Assembly: GCA_036971715.1 (NCBI GenBank)
Contig: JAVHJL010000004.1
Location: 992,001-1,056,000, forward strand
Length of the DNA stretch: 64,000 nt
Direction of reading: 5' to 3'
Source of the DNA: Arthrobotrys musiformis
Lineage: Eukaryota; Ascomycota; Orbiliomycetes; Orbiliales; Orbiliaceae
Part shown: positions 1 through 12,500 of the stretch, in pieces
Layout: each line of letters opens with the position of its first letter
Numbering within the stretch: the stretch's first letter is position 1
Position numbers and translations under genes: made by a program
Notes under the pieces: model-generated
Database searches by the model: none
What the model saw: only the letters and a program-made list of their open reading frames with translations
Told to the model about the DNA's origin: nothing

Positions 1-184
1 AGAATGGCGCTTTAAAGACAGAAAAGAAAGAAAGAAAACTTGAAGCACGCCATGAGAAAATGCTGAATTAGAAACGAATATGTATGCGGTAAAATGACAA
101 GATCCGCCATCTAGGCGTCTCAAAGATCATATTACTTGAAACAAAAAGAAGAGAAAAGAAAAGAAAACTACCCTCCCTCACCGA

Positions 185-2380
185 TTAACCTTTGATATCA
201 CCGTGTTGGCTCCAAACGGGCGGCCGCTCCGTGGTTACTATCCTCCGAGTCGGGCTCCCGATAGCTGCGGGTATGCCCTCGTCTTCAGAGCTGCCTCTCA
301 TCCTCAAATCGGAATCCGACTTCTCAGAAAACTGTGGAAACACCGGGGCGATTCTGTCTTCGCGTTGCTCGTCGAAGTTCTGTTGATTACCTCCCATTGG
401 TGGTGGCCTGGCACCGCCCTCAGCCCTAGTCTTCTCAGTTCCCGCCATCATAAAAGCGACACGGATCGCGCCACTGATGCAAACGAGCACCCAAAGGCCA
501 ATCAATCCGGAGGAGATGTAGGCTTCGATAAGCAGTGAGCTTTCATATTTATCGGCAAGCTTGACGACAACGTTGGTGATCTTGTCAGCGGCCTCGGATC
601 CCGTATCAGCAAGGAAGCTGGAAGATCCTTCTTGTGCATCTGGGCCAACGCTGGTTGCTGCGCCGAGGGAGAAGGTATCGTTGGGGAAGTATGGGAAGGC
701 AACTTGAGAGTTCTCGTGAGCCCAGGTCAGACCCTTCTGGATGCCCTTGACTTTGAGTTCGACTAAACAGAAGAAGATATTCTTGACGGGCTCTTCGAGA
801 GGGGTACCGCCAAAGAAATCAGTAATTCCCTCCTGCATCGTGTCAACGAAGCCATTGAGAGTGTTGTTAAGAGCGAGACTGCCATTGTGGACCCATCCGA
901 GAACGTTGCCATTGATATTGCTGGCGGTCTGGTCAATGACACCATTGGCATCATTAGCCCACGCGAGGGAAGAGTCGGTAAGCTGGGTGACAACAACATC
1001 GGCGAACTCTCCGACCTCATTGGCTAGTGCAGGGGTAGCGTTGACGACTTGCTTGAGAACGATCCATTGTCCAAGGACGGAGATGAGGCCGGCGATACCG
1101 AGGGAAAGAACGAACAGGCAGGCAGGCGAAGAGATGTAAGCGACCCACCATCTCATGGCGACTTGGCGTTTATTAGTCTTGAACCAAGAGGCAGCCTTCA
1201 ATCCAACGGTAGAGGAATAAGGATAGGTAGCGATGTGAACAATATCGACAGGGTCGAATTGCTGGTCATTTTCTTTGAGCATGTATGCACGTTGACGCAT
1301 GCTCCTATATCGCCACCACTCACGGTATGCCATCGGGATCATAACCAAGAAGGCGCAAGCAAGTATGACACCTAGGAAGATGTTCTTGGCTTGCTTGATC
1401 TTCTCGTGGATCATTTGGAAGAAGTTGACGATGGTAGGATTGTCGGAACAGAATCTCAAGGTGGTCTTTTCAGGGATAGGGAGAACATTGCGATTGAATT
1501 CGTAGACGGTGAGAGTGTTGTTCATCTCGTTTCTGATGAAGTCAAACGGCATCTTGAGAGCCGATGTGTACATGGTGTTAACCTGATCGAAGGTTGGAAT
1601 AGTCTTGTTCAAGTCCTCAAGGCCTTTGGCAACGCTGTCTGGGATCTTGATCGAGTCGAGTCGGTCGAGGGAGGGAAGAGAGAGTTTAGGAACCTGGGTG
1701 CCGGAGCCAAAGAAGTTGCCAATGCTATTTAGGGAGTCTACAAAGCGGTTAAAGGCGTTCTCGAAAGTCTCCGCATCACCCTTAATGTCTTCGACGATCC
1801 CAGTGAGGGTCTTGTTGACGAATGCTGTGATCTCGCTAGCGGCACTGAGAACGGTTCCCAAACTGCTTCTTATGGCGAAAGTAAGAAGACAGATGTAGGT
1901 CTGAAGAATAACATTGATGGCGAAAATGACAATAGCCTCGACAGCTGTAATGCCCAAGAAGAGAGTCTTTTGTAGGCCCCTAACAGCAGCCTCGATGCCC
2001 TTGGCCGCTGCTTCATTGACACCGCTGGCCATGTAGTGTGGCATAGATGCCATAGCACTACCCATACTCTCGACACCTGTGCAGGCGGACTGAGCTTGGA
2101 CCTGAGCCGAATCGAGATCTTTGTTCATGCCGGCAACCAAAATGATCATTCGTACAACGATCAACAGGAGCAAGACTGTCCACCGGTTGAACCATACTTG
2201 CGATAGCCTAGCTCTTAAGCCGAGGTATGGCGTATCATATGTTTGAGGAACCGGCTGTGGGGCGTGTTGGTCGTTGGCATGTCGGTGTGGGGTTAACGAT
2301 GGTGGTAGATCAGGATACGGGTAAGGCTCATCCCGCGGCTGGTATATGCTCCGATGCATCCTATCTCTCAGAGATGCCAT
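185..2380 (-). CDS. PRM1: Plasma membrane fusion protein Prm1
   Basis: Single-exon gene of 731 residues. Prm1 is a fungal multi-pass membrane protein that promotes plasma-membrane fusion of mating cells and, in filamentous fungi, hyphal or ascogenous fusion. About five hydrophobic segments are visible: residues ~67-85 (after a Pro/His-rich cytosolic N-terminus), ~140-170, ~333-355, ~413-440 and ~625-650. Between them lie two long extracellular loops rich in Asn-x-Thr/Ser glycosylation sites, such as NKTL, NNTL and NGSLALNNTL. The motif RFCSDNPTIVNFF and the repeated loop plan fit the Prm1 family, and the length matches the usual 650-750 residues. The C-terminus is a charged cytosolic tail. 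The ATG at 2380 is the first in a long open frame and leaves the usual short tail before the first membrane segment. The 5' side holds a 14-A tract near 2743. Family call from memory of Prm1 features; confident. Confidence 0.9.
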   Translation of the reverse strand: MASLRDRMHRSIYQPRDEPYPYPDLPPSLTPHRHANDQHAPQPVPQTYDTPYLGLRARLSQVWFNRWTVLLLLIVVRMIILVAGMNKDLDSAQVQAQSACTGVESMGSAMASMPHYMASGVNEAAAKGIEAAVRGLQKTLFLGITAVEAIVIFAINVILQTYICLLTFAIRSSLGTVLSAASEITAFVNKTLTGIVEDIKGDAETFENAFNRFVDSLNSIGNFFGSGTQVPKLSLPSLDRLDSIKIPDSVAKGLEDLNKTIPTFDQVNTMYTSALKMPFDFIRNEMNNTLTVYEFNRNVLPIPEKTTLRFCSDNPTIVNFFQMIHEKIKQAKNIFLGVILACAFLVMIPMAYREWWRYRSMRQRAYMLKENDQQFDPVDIVHIATYPYSSTVGLKAASWFKTNKRQVAMRWWVAYISSPACLFVLSLGIAGLISVLGQWIVLKQVVNATPALANEVGEFADVVVTQLTDSSLAWANDANGVIDQTASNINGNVLGWVHNGSLALNNTLNGFVDTMQEGITDFFGGTPLEEPVKNIFFCLVELKVKGIQKGLTWAHENSQVAFPYFPNDTFSLGAATSVGPDAQEGSSSFLADTGSEAADKITNVVVKLADKYESSLLIEAYISSGLIGLWVLVCISGAIRVAFMMAGTEKTRAEGGARPPPMGGNQQNFDEQREDRIAPVFPQFSEKSDSDLRMRGSSEDEGIPAAIGSPTRRIVTTERPPVWSQHGDIKG

Positions 2381-5197
2381 GCTGAAGGGATGTTTTAGGA
2401 AGCGAAATGTGAATCAGAAGTATTGGTTTGTAACTTTAAGGACGAGGGGTATCTGGTCTATACCAATGAGAAGTTGATGGTTAGCTCGCGTGATTGCACA
2501 ACACTTAAGCTCGAGTCTTCGAGTCAATTACCTACCCTACAACGATGCCTTTTGATGCTGAGATATCAGAGACTTAAGGGTATCTATGGTTCTTACCCTC
2601 TATCTGAAAGCGCTAGAACGATGAAGAACTTGGGTATCCGATAGTCCGAGAGCGTCCGTGAATGAAGGGAAAGTGAGGTTGATGAAGCTTGATTTTAATG
2701 ATTGTGATGTTGATGGAAGGTGAGAAGAAGAAGAAGAAGTCAAAAAAAAAAAAAAAATTCGTTTGGTGTGCTGAGCTGAGCGGTTGGCTGTGAGGTCGAC
2801 GGAATACCAAAATACGTAGAGAGAAAAAGCAAAAAGAAAGAATTTAAGCAGCGTCACAACTCTTCCTGAGAGAAATCCACTACCAAACCAAAATAGAAAT
2901 AAAACGCTATTGAAATGCTATGCTATGCAAATGCCTTAACTAAAGAAACTCGTTTTCGTAAGAAAAGTCGCGACGAGGAAGAAGAAGACGATGCTCAATA
3001 TAGTGTCGAAGGGCTGTCAATTACTTGAATGGGGTGTGTAACGTTAAGATTTGTGTTGAGGTGTTGTAGTTGTCGTCCCTCGAGGTTGGATCTTCTTGTG
3101 ATACTTGCCGAAAAGGATAGTTAAAGAAAAGAAGCCGTGAAAGTGAGTGAACGCTTCACGAATGCTTTTATCAAATACCTCCCCGAATGAATAATGCATA
3201 AGAGAGATTGAAGATTCAGATGACCTAGTCGTTTAATATATATTTGTGGTGCGATTTGGGTTGTGTTTTAAGAGGCGCTAACAATATATTGGTTCCAGCT
3301 CGGGTTCTGCAAGGTGAAACACAGCTTCACACAAGTAGCGAGTCGAAGAGAGGGGAAGACGAGGCAAAAGATCTAACTTGAACTAGAGGGATATGGTGCG
3401 GATATATAAAATGGCAAATTGACAGGAGGAAGCCTGAGCATAAAAGCAACCTAAGGAACAAAAGAACAGGAAGAAAAAGAGAGGGCTGCGAAAACTGCAG
3501 GCGATTTCGACGTTTATCAACGGTGGACACAAAGTGTTCGCTACTCAGCGATCGCTCTAGCTGCAAGGGTACTAAAGCAGGAACTGACTTGAACGAAAGA
3601 AGGTACAGGAACCGATAGCCTACTCCACAAACCTGCAATGCCAGTTCATGAGTCTATTGGCGTCGCCTTAACGCTTTTGATATAGAAACAAAAACAAAAA
3701 AAAGAAATTTAATCTTTTCGCAGGCGACAGAATGAACAAAACCGGATGTTGTGTTCGAGATTCTGGTGAGCGCAATAGCATCATATCGCATAACAGGTTC
3801 TTCTGGCGAGGGTGGGGACAGGGATCCTTCAACCAATTGCATCGTGCTAATGCTCAATACAGGGGTGAGCTCGCACAACCCTGGCAGCGCACAGGCAGAT
3901 CGAGTCCAGTAGATTCAAGGGAGTGACTTGTGCGCTCACCTATTTTTGCCTTGAAGTCTGAGTAACCGCCTGCAACAGTCCACTGGCGAACATGAGGATT
4001 AGGGCCCTGAATGGCAGACGTTCATGAGTTACGACGTACGGAGAAGGTGCAATCCAAGAAACGACCGACTGCAAGTGTTTTGCCACCACTGCGACGATCC
4101 GGTTTTCTGCGATTATAATGATGATATCAGCCACACCAGAGGCTGGCTTCAAAATCAAAGTTCACACTCTACGGTCTATATGATCACCATTTAAGAGCGA
4201 TTTCTTTGGTTCCTCCAAAGGAGTTCCATCGGAATGACACTTTGTCCAATATGTACCTATACTTGCGACGACGGGTTTGTGCGCATGTGCTATGTCGAAC
4301 GAGAATTCATGCTTCGAGGAACTGGATGACGGAGACTCGTTATTATGAGAACCGGAATAGTAACCAAGTGGCGAGGCTCTCACCAGTTGGGTGTGGCATT
4401 CCAGGCTCTCGAAACTGAAGCCTAAGAGCGTCGTCAGCGCCGTGATCTCGCATCAAAACTTTTTTTATCGATCGCACCAGCCTTCGCACTAGATTATCGA
4501 GCCTCGCACATGATTTTGGGTTGGTTTTTCTCACTCGCCGCCCTCGAGGTGTTTTCCCCGGTCAGAGTTAAGCTTAAGCTGGTAACCGCCAGGTCCTTGT
4601 TGTCCCACGCGCTGACAGCCAATCAAGGCCCTTGCCCTGATGCAACACCATTTTATTCGAGAACCAGAGCCAAAAATAACACTCCCTTAGCTTGGCCCAG
4701 CATAATTTTCCAAACGCTGTCATATTATCTTATTATTCTTGAAGGTCTGAAACTCTTTGACAGCGAAGAAGGGAGTCCATGTAGCCCTACGCATAATTAA
4801 CCTGCCCGTTCGGAGACAATTCCGAAGGGGAGTTTTATTTTTCCGCGCCGTTAGGCCTACAATTTAATTGAAAAAAAATCCAGTGCGTCGTTAAGCGCCT
4901 CTAATCCACGAACCCTACAACTGCCATAATCACACGACGACTGGAGGGTATTTATATGCACAAGCCAGGGTTATCGTAATCGTAATTTTGCTACCAAGAT
5001 GCTATTTTTAATGGAAGAAATTGATATCTCATTTGCGCCGCAAGCTCGCATGACCGACTAGTATACTGAGCCCATGATTTTTTTTCGTAGACTGGTACCC
5101 ACTTGTAGACCGGGACCCATCGACATGTAACAGATTCCGGGCCGGTATGGATACCTGCATACTTCTCGCATCTGATTCTATTGTTTATCGGCCAATA
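2381..5197. other. Intergenic region, no supported gene
   Basis: About 2.8 kb between PRM1 and the small gene at 5.2 kb. Open frames here are short (103 codons or fewer), overlap on both strands and lack recognisable motifs. It holds poly(A)/poly(T) tracts (2743-2756, 3698-3710, 5078-5086) and purine-rich GAAGAA stretches near 2725 typical of fungal promoters and leaders. The PRM1 promoter is presumably at 2381-3200. Confidence 0.6.
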
Positions 5198-5578
5198 TTA
5201 AGTATTCCGACGGCGCGACTTGTCAAACTCCTCAGCCTCGCCTTCTCCGTACCCTTCCTTCTTGTCTAATTGCTTCCTCTTTTGTTCTTCCTCCGTAAAT
5301 GGCGCTTTGCCCTTCTCTGCTTCGTGTGCGCGGTCTAATATCTTCTCATCGCTCGACTTTGGGGATTGAGCTGTTCGACTTTTATCACTCGGCAGCTCGG
5401 GCCGTTCCTGAGTTCCCGCTGGAGAATTGTTGAAAAGACAGTTGCTTGTTGATAGTTGGTTCTGTTGGTTGATTTGTGTAACACCCAGCTTTGAAGGTGA
5501 GGTTCGTGAGTGTGCCTGAGTCACAGTATGGTGTGAAACCCGAGACAAACGTCCAATTCGGACCGGGAGACGATTCAT
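5198..5578 (-). CDS. Small putative mitochondrial protein of unknown function
   Basis: Open frame of 126 codons from the ATG at 5578. The first ~35 residues are rich in Arg, Ser, Thr and Val with no acidic residue (starts MNRLPVRIGRLSRVSHH), which suits a mitochondrial targeting presequence. The C-terminal 55 residues are highly charged and end KSRRRNT, with a block EEEQKRKQLDKKEGYGEGEAEEF that looks helical and disordered. The frame stays open upstream to 5749 (183 codons), so a longer N-terminus is possible, but the presequence-like start favours 5578. I do not recognise the family. It could be a lineage-specific protein; translation is plausible from composition but not proven. Confidence 0.5.
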   Translation of the reverse strand: MNRLPVRIGRLSRVSHHTVTQAHSRTSPSKLGVTQINQQNQLSTSNCLFNNSPAGTQERPELPSDKSRTAQSPKSSDEKILDRAHEAEKGKAPFTEEEQKRKQLDKKEGYGEGEAEEFDKSRRRNT

Positions 5579-7399
5579 TCTGAATGCTTTGAGCTTTAGT
5601 AGTTTGAAATGCGAGGTCGAGCCGAATCTGAGATTTGTGGGTGAATTGGAAGCATTCGAAATTGTGTTCGATTGGTTCCTTTGAATCGGATTCGGGATTG
5701 GGTGTTTAATTACGGACGTTATATTGGATTCTAATAGATAATTTGCCATAAATATACAAATTGAAATATTTAATATTTATATCGTACCATAGAACCGCTC
5801 AATTACAACCGTTTCCCGCATGGCCATATAGACGTCATTGCCGTGATGTCATAGCCATACCAAATTTCGGGTGACCTCGCCCAGCCCAGCGTCGGTCTTG
5901 GCTTCCTCGTTGTGTCTACAACGCGGGTCGATTTGCAACAATTTCAACACAGGACAGCATCCCTGCAATCAGTGCCTCGACTGTCTGAAACCGGCAACTC
6001 ATGCTGATCTGATAGGCTAGCACTGAGCTCATGAGATGATAAAAGCCACCGTCGCACATGCAGCGTGATAAGGACCGAAACGGTCATTTGTAATGGCTTA
6101 GATAATCTAGGTCCGGAGAAGATTTGGTTTCGAGGGTTGTTGAATGATGTCCTATTCCTTAGATATGCATCGATTGCAGCGCCGGCGGTGAGAGCGGATA
6201 TGGATAAATAGAAAAGGTCGTAAGAGATGGTAGGATATTACGGATATCAAGGAATTACAAGATACAAGAAGTATATGCAAAATAACCGTTACAGACAGAA
6301 TCAAAACCTACATCTATAACGGCCAATACCCTTAGCAAACCCCCGGACCTCTGCCGTATCACAAAAATCCCAACGAAGGAACCTTGTTTTTTTGTTTACA
6401 TCATGTACTGGCAAATTCCGTGTGAAAGAGAATTCATAAAAAAGCCACGAACAAGTTGTGGTGATCCACCTTCGGCCGAAGTTAGGTCGTAACGGAGTAT
6501 ATTTGTGGGGATACCACACAAATTACACATACAACCCCCGCCGCAGTACTCCGAAATCACGATAGTCCGAAAGATTTTGCCGTCGGTATAGGATAGTGAC
6601 TGCAGTAAGGGGCAGCTGACATGAGAGATTATGGATTAGGCGATGACTGCATGCAGGACTTTATTTGAGCCGTTCTTGCTGGTTATTATGCATATCCTTA
6701 ATGTTACGGAACCTGTAGTCTGTGCGAAGGGGGGAATCGTGAGTGAAGCATCGTATCCTAGGTTTCGTTGAAGCTTTGGAAAAGGTTTCCTCGAGTAAGT
6801 TCGAAATATTTTGAGAATCAAATGTACAAAAAAATGGAATTCCGAAATTTAAAATAAAATCTCCCAAATATGCCCGTCAGAGAGACGAGACAGGGTCCGA
6901 AGGAAGAGTTTTTGTAAAAAAATCTACAGGCCGCATTTAGAGATAGTGACCAAAATAAGCTCGAGCATTCTCCCATTGGCCCGGCATACCGAAAAGTGTG
7001 GGGCCTCGCATGTCTAACCGCCAATTCGGTTGTGCCGGTCCAAGCTTCTAGATGCATCCCGAAAGATTTCAGCCAATCAGGTGCGCTCGGCATGCCGAAC
7101 CTGAGCTCTTATCGATCCCGGCCGAGCAAGCCGAATTTTTTAGTGCCATGCCGACATATCCGTTTCCAAAATCCAAAAAATACATCACGTCAGAGTGCAT
7201 AAAAATCTTAGTGAGAAACAGAAAATACCAAAGTATATAAAGCCATTGGGTGCGCTGCCAATAATGTTAAGAAAATGCCAATATTCTGTCTTCAGTCTTC
7301 GAGTAATTCCATTGCCTTTCCTTTTGGGCTTCTATCTTCTTATTTCCCTTTTTCTTTCCTTATTGCTTTATAATATTTTCCCTTTCTTTTTAAAACAAT
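5579..7399. other. Intergenic region upstream of the MFS transporter
   Basis: About 1.8 kb with no convincing gene. Frames of 60-90 codons occur on both strands without motifs. The right end is the transporter promoter: a TATA-like element near 7233 followed by a long pyrimidine-rich leader (about 7310-7398). Confidence 0.55.
7233..7242 (+). promoter_or_regulatory. TATA-like element of the MFS transporter gene
   Basis: GTATATAAAG lies about 160 bp before the ATG at 7400 and is followed by a CT-rich stretch running to the start codon, a common fungal core-promoter layout. Assignment by position and sequence only. Confidence 0.5.
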
Positions 7400-9147
7400 A
7401 TGGTTGTCCAAAACAACCTTGATACCAGGATAGAGGAATCTATTCCTGAGGAACGACACCATGCTGATAATGCAACACTCACACACGTCCCAACACACGT
7501 CCCAACACACCGAGACCTTCCTGACCCTGTATACACTCCTTACAGAACATTCAGCGAACAAGCCAACCTCGAAGAATTCACAGAAGAAACACCAGCCGGT
7601 GAAATCCTTAAGACAATAAAGTCCAATGTTACCGGAAAACTCGAAGATCATATCCTTGTCACATTTACCCTCAATGATCCGGAAAATCCCAAGAATTGGT
7701 CAAAGGGCTACAAGTGGTACATTACCATGGTTGTAGCATTGACATGTTTCGTCGTCGCTTTTGCATCTGCGGTCATTACTAGTGATATTGTCGGTGTAGC
7801 CGAAGAGTTTAATGTTTCGGAGGAAGTTGCCCTTCTTACTATTACGGTATTCGTTGTTGGATTCGGTCTTGGTCCTTTGGTATTCGCCCCTTGGAGTGAA
7901 TTATCAGGAAGGAGAATCGTCTATGCAGTCACACTCGGAGTCGCTGTTATCTTTATCATCCCCGGAGCTGTAGCAAAGAACATCGAGACACTGATCGTCA
8001 CAAGAGCAATCGATGGTATCGCCTTCTCTGCCCCGATGTCCCTGGTCGGCGGAACTTTGGCAGATCTTTGGAGGAACGAAGAAAGAGGTGTTCCAATGGC
8101 CGCCTTTAGTGCCGCCCCCTTTATCGGTCCCGCCATTGGTCCTCTCGTCGGTGGTTTTCTCTCGGATGCTAAGGGCTGGAGATGGCTATATTGGATTCAG
8201 CTCATCTTAGCCGGATTCGTTTGGATCCTGATCACCTTCACCGTCCCCGAAACTCAAGCCTCTACCATTCTCGCCAGGAGGGCTAAAAAACTACAAAAGG
8301 AAACCGGAGACAGCAGATACACCACCGAACAATCTCTCGACAAGCGTCCTTTCGGCGAAAGAATGAAGCTCTTCTTCTTCCGTCCTCTCCAACTCCTCTT
8401 CCTCGAACCCATTGTCCTCTTCATCTCCCTTTACATGTCTGTCCTCTACGGTCTCTTGTACATGTTCTTCGTCGCATACCCAATCGTCTACCAAGAAGGA
8501 AAAGGGTATAGCGCAGGAATAACTGGATTGATGTTTATCCCCATCGCGGTCGGTGTCCTCCTCAGCGCAGCTTGTTCACCATGGGTTAACAAACACTACC
8601 TCACACTCGTGGAGAAACACGGTGGCAAGCCCCCAGCAGAAGCCAGACTTATCCCCATGATGATCTCCTGTTGGGCTATTCCGATCGGTTTATTCATCTT
8701 CGCTTGGACTTCATATCCTACTCTATCTTGGGTTGGTCCTTGTCTCGGTGGTTTCCCCGTAGGATTCGGCTTCATCTTCCTTTACAACTCTGCAAACAAC
8801 TATCTTGTCGATACATATCAGCACCAGGCTGCCTCAGCTTTGGCGGCGAAGACATTTATTCGTTCGATTTGGGGTGCCTCTACTGTTTTGTTTACTACGC
8901 AAATGTAAGTTTTACCTTCGCTTTTCGCTCATTTTTTTGGGGTCAAGTTACTAACGGGATGTTTTTAATTAGGTACCACCGTCTTGGATACCAATGGGCA
9001 AGCACTTTACTCGCCTTCATCGGTCTGGCATGTTGCGCAATTCCATACGTGTTTTACTTCAAGGGCGAGGCCATCCGAAGACATTCCAGATACGCATACG
9101 TGGAACCAGACGAGCTACCCAAAACAAATCCGGTAGAAAAGGCGTAA
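7400..9147 (+). CDS. MFS transporter, DHA1 drug/polyamine:H+ antiporter type
   Basis: Two exons, 7400-8904 and 8973-9147, giving 559 residues. The intron (68 bp) starts GTAAGT, has a CTAAC branch site at 8951 and ends TTAG; splicing joins AT|G to restore Met-Tyr-His in frame. The protein has a long cytosolic N-terminus with the ENPKNWSKGYKW motif typical of the fungal Tpo1/Flr1-like DHA1 subfamily, then about 12 hydrophobic helices. Visible family motifs are the loop APWSELSGRR between helices 2 and 3, RAIDGIAFSAPMSLVGG in helix 4, and the antiporter motif C region FIGPAIGPLVGGFL, followed by GWRWLYW. Such proteins export drugs, polyamines or fungal metabolites through the plasma membrane by proton exchange. 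The substrate cannot be read from sequence. No biosynthetic cluster is adjacent. A repeated THVPTHVPTH occurs near residue 30. Confidence 0.9.
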
Positions 9148-9580
9148 ATTATAGAAAAGGCGGTAAAGAAGGATAAAACCTTTATCCGATTCACAAAACA
9201 AGACAAAACATACATACACCGAAAATAAATATATAGAAAAACACACGATTCCACTCGCAAGAGATATAGAGAGGAACACAAAACTCGATTGGGCTGTATT
9301 TGATTCACGCATGCATAGCGATTTATCCCCTTTTTTTTTGTTTTCGGAACTTCGTTTTCTTAATGTAATAATACCCCCCCAATGCAAAAATTTAGATTAA
9401 TTTTATTTTATCGTACAAGAAGCTCGACCCATTAAACGCATAAAATCATAATATATATATCTCTTTTGTCCGGTGAGAAATTAACTTCAAGTAGGTTCGA
9501 AGGTATTAAAAGAAGATATGAGAAAGCAGAACGCCTGGAGAAATGGTAGAGGTCGCAAATGTTTTGCTATAGTATACCCC
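9148..9580. other. 3' intergenic region between convergent genes
   Basis: About 430 bp between the stop of the MFS gene and the stop of the minus-strand secreted protein. It is AT-rich with several AATAAA/ATAAAT-like stretches (for example near 9224 and 9400) that could serve as polyadenylation signals on both strands. No gene seen. Confidence 0.6.
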
Positions 9581-12500
9581 TTAGATAGGGGCGATGCTAA
9601 TGCTGTCGATACGGAGAAGACCACCACCAGTGCTACCGCCCTTGCAGTTGACCCTGAAAGTCACGGTACTGCGGCCGTTAACACCGTCTGGAGCAACGAT
9701 ACTCTGGAAAAACATAGGTGAAGAAACAACACCCTGGTCGGCAGTGAATTCGACTACGATATCAGTGTAGGCTGCCTTGTTGATGTCCTATTGAGGTTTA
9801 TGTATATTAGCCGGGTTTGCCTTTCGAGGAAGATTTTGAGCAACGGAGGGGTTAACTTACAAGTGACTGGACTACGAAACCTTGACCGGGTACAAGGACC
9901 ATTGCGTCGCAGCCGCCACCGAACGAATTTTTAACTTCGACTCGAACGCTGTATCTGATAGCATACTTTTGCCCAACGCAGATATCGATATTTTGATAGA
10001 TATCCGCGAACTGGGTGTACTGGACGGCGCTAGCTGGAAGGGTTATTTGCAAACTGTTGGGTGAATCTGGTGGGGACCTTGAGTCCGTTAGGATTCTACC
10101 AGAGGTGATTCCTGTGCTCGCTGGCCCGGTCCATGGAGCAATGTCACCGGAATCGAAACCGCCGTTGGTAACGACTTCTTTGGGGATACAGATGGGGGTA
10201 TCGACGGGGATATCCCAGCAGACACCATTCTTGCAGTATCCACTGGCGCAGACGTTTCCGCAACTTCCGCAATTGTTGGGGTTGTACTTGAGGTTCAAGC
10301 AAACGTTTCTGCAAGCCAGAAGAGCCAGGGATGCCTATTGAATAAGGTGTAACTAGGAGATATAACTTACCCGCACTGATCTTCGTTACAAACGCATTGG
10401 CCACCGTTGCAATGTGTTCCGGTAGGGCAAATGTTTCCGCAGGCACCACAGTTGCTCCTGTCAGTCTGGGTATCGAAAGGGCAGACACACTCGCCATTAG
10501 AACAGATAATGCCTTTTTCGGTTGCGCATCTTCGACCGCAAACACCGCAGTTATCAGGGCTGTTACGACCGAGAGCGCCCCAGTTGCAGTCGCACTGTCG
10601 AGAGCTGTTGCAGACCAAGTCACCTTCACAGCGTCTTCCACAAGCTCCGCAATTTTCCTTGGTGGACAAGAAATTGTTGTCGGCGCACTGGCCGTTACAA
10701 ATGCCTCCGCCGTTATCGCAGTTGCAAGTACATCTAATCTTTTATTTAGCATTGCCAAAGAGGATTTATAAGAGGCTATATTGAGACATACCTGTCAGAA
10801 TTGGCTCGGTTAAAGTTATTTCGCCCGACACCACCTTTTAGACGCTCATACATATTGGTGACGACCTCTGTGGAATCAAATTAGTCACTGGAAACGTATT
10901 TTATAGACTCAAAAATTTGCTCACTGAAGCATCGTCCCTGGGCACCGGTTTTCCAATTCAAACTTCGGCACCGGAACTCGCCAGGCACACCGTGTCCTCG
11001 GGTGTTGAAGTCATCGTTACATTCTTCCCAAGTCCTGCTACAGTCGCCTTTGGGGGTGTGTTAGTAAAGGCGGGTTGAGAAAAAGGCAAGGGATGTCCTT
11101 ACTGTAACATCTGTGGAGATCCTGACAGGTGATTCTAACATAGTAGAAGCCACCGTCCTCAATTCCTTGAGTATACCCTTCACCACAGTTGTTGATATTA
11201 TAAGCACCCGGAGCACCACCCCGTGTAGAGGCCCAAGCATTCGCTAAGTTAGGACAGCGAGGGTTTCCTCCCCAATTGCCCTTCCCGCGGCGTCGCAATT
11301 CAGCGAGTGTAGCAGACTTAGGTGTGGCTTTGAGAATCAGGTCTCCACCAGGGGCTTCACCGTAGCCATATAGGACCATATTCTCGGTTGCTTTGAAACC
11401 CCAACGAGATCGTACGCCTGCGATGACTACTTCGACCGAACCATCACATGCAATTATAAATGCGGTTGTTCTTATCTGAGTCATATTACTGATGGATTGG
11501 GTGGTAGATGATGGGCCTGAACTTTGTCCTGCGACGAGTATGTCCCCATTCGCCGCGTTGTAACCGAGATAACGGTCACCGGAAGCTGTTTCGGCGATGA
11601 TATCGTAAAAACTAGCGCTGGTGTCAGTGGCTGGGTTATATCGAGCATATGGGTGGTTCAAATTTAACTAACCTCGAGCCGGCCGGTTGAGAGAAGCGGA
11701 AAAGAGGAGGTGTCCATGCATTGGCCTCCTCTTCCGTTGCAAAATTTTGGTCTCCGAGTTTCGCAAAAAGGTAAGCTTTGGGGACGACGAAGTCGCTGGT
11801 ATCCTCATCCGGTCCATACACAAAGAGTTCCTAACACGAGAATATTAACCCCTATTATTGGTGACGTGTTATTGATCAGACTTACATATTTAGCATCAGT
11901 GGCAAGAGGGTCGAAAATGCATTCATCGACAGGTGTATATGCGGGGGGCAAAGAATCAACCTGGGTAGACGTTGGGAAAGGAGGTTGTACGACTGGCGTG
12001 TCTTCATAAGGTGGGAAAGACGTAAACACTGGAAGAATAGCCTCACTCCATGTGTAAGTCGATGTCCACCCAGGGTCTAATGGATCATCGGTAGGCTCGG
12101 GTTCACTAGTCGATGTCGACGTCGGTATGGTGGAAGTGGTAAGGGGAGAAACGCTCAAGCAAGTACAGGCGCTTGATATGCGCTCCGATGTTGTCGACCA
12201 TGCTGTGAGATATGAAGGATACACTTGCCCGGCGGTTGCGATAGATGTAGTATAAGAACTGCAGAAAGAACTAGCGGCACTGCCCTTCCCGTATAATGCT
12301 CGAAGGACATTATCATGGTTGCAGACAACTTTGGAAGTGACTGTTGAAGTGGGTGGGTTCGCACATGTCGTTGGAAGAGTCCAACAGCCACGATCCCACC
12401 AGGTAATTGTGGTACTGCCCGGGGTGAACTGCTGTTCAGTCACTGTCTTGAGCATAAGTCGACACTCGGTCTTGGATGAGTCGTATGAGAAACTCAAACA

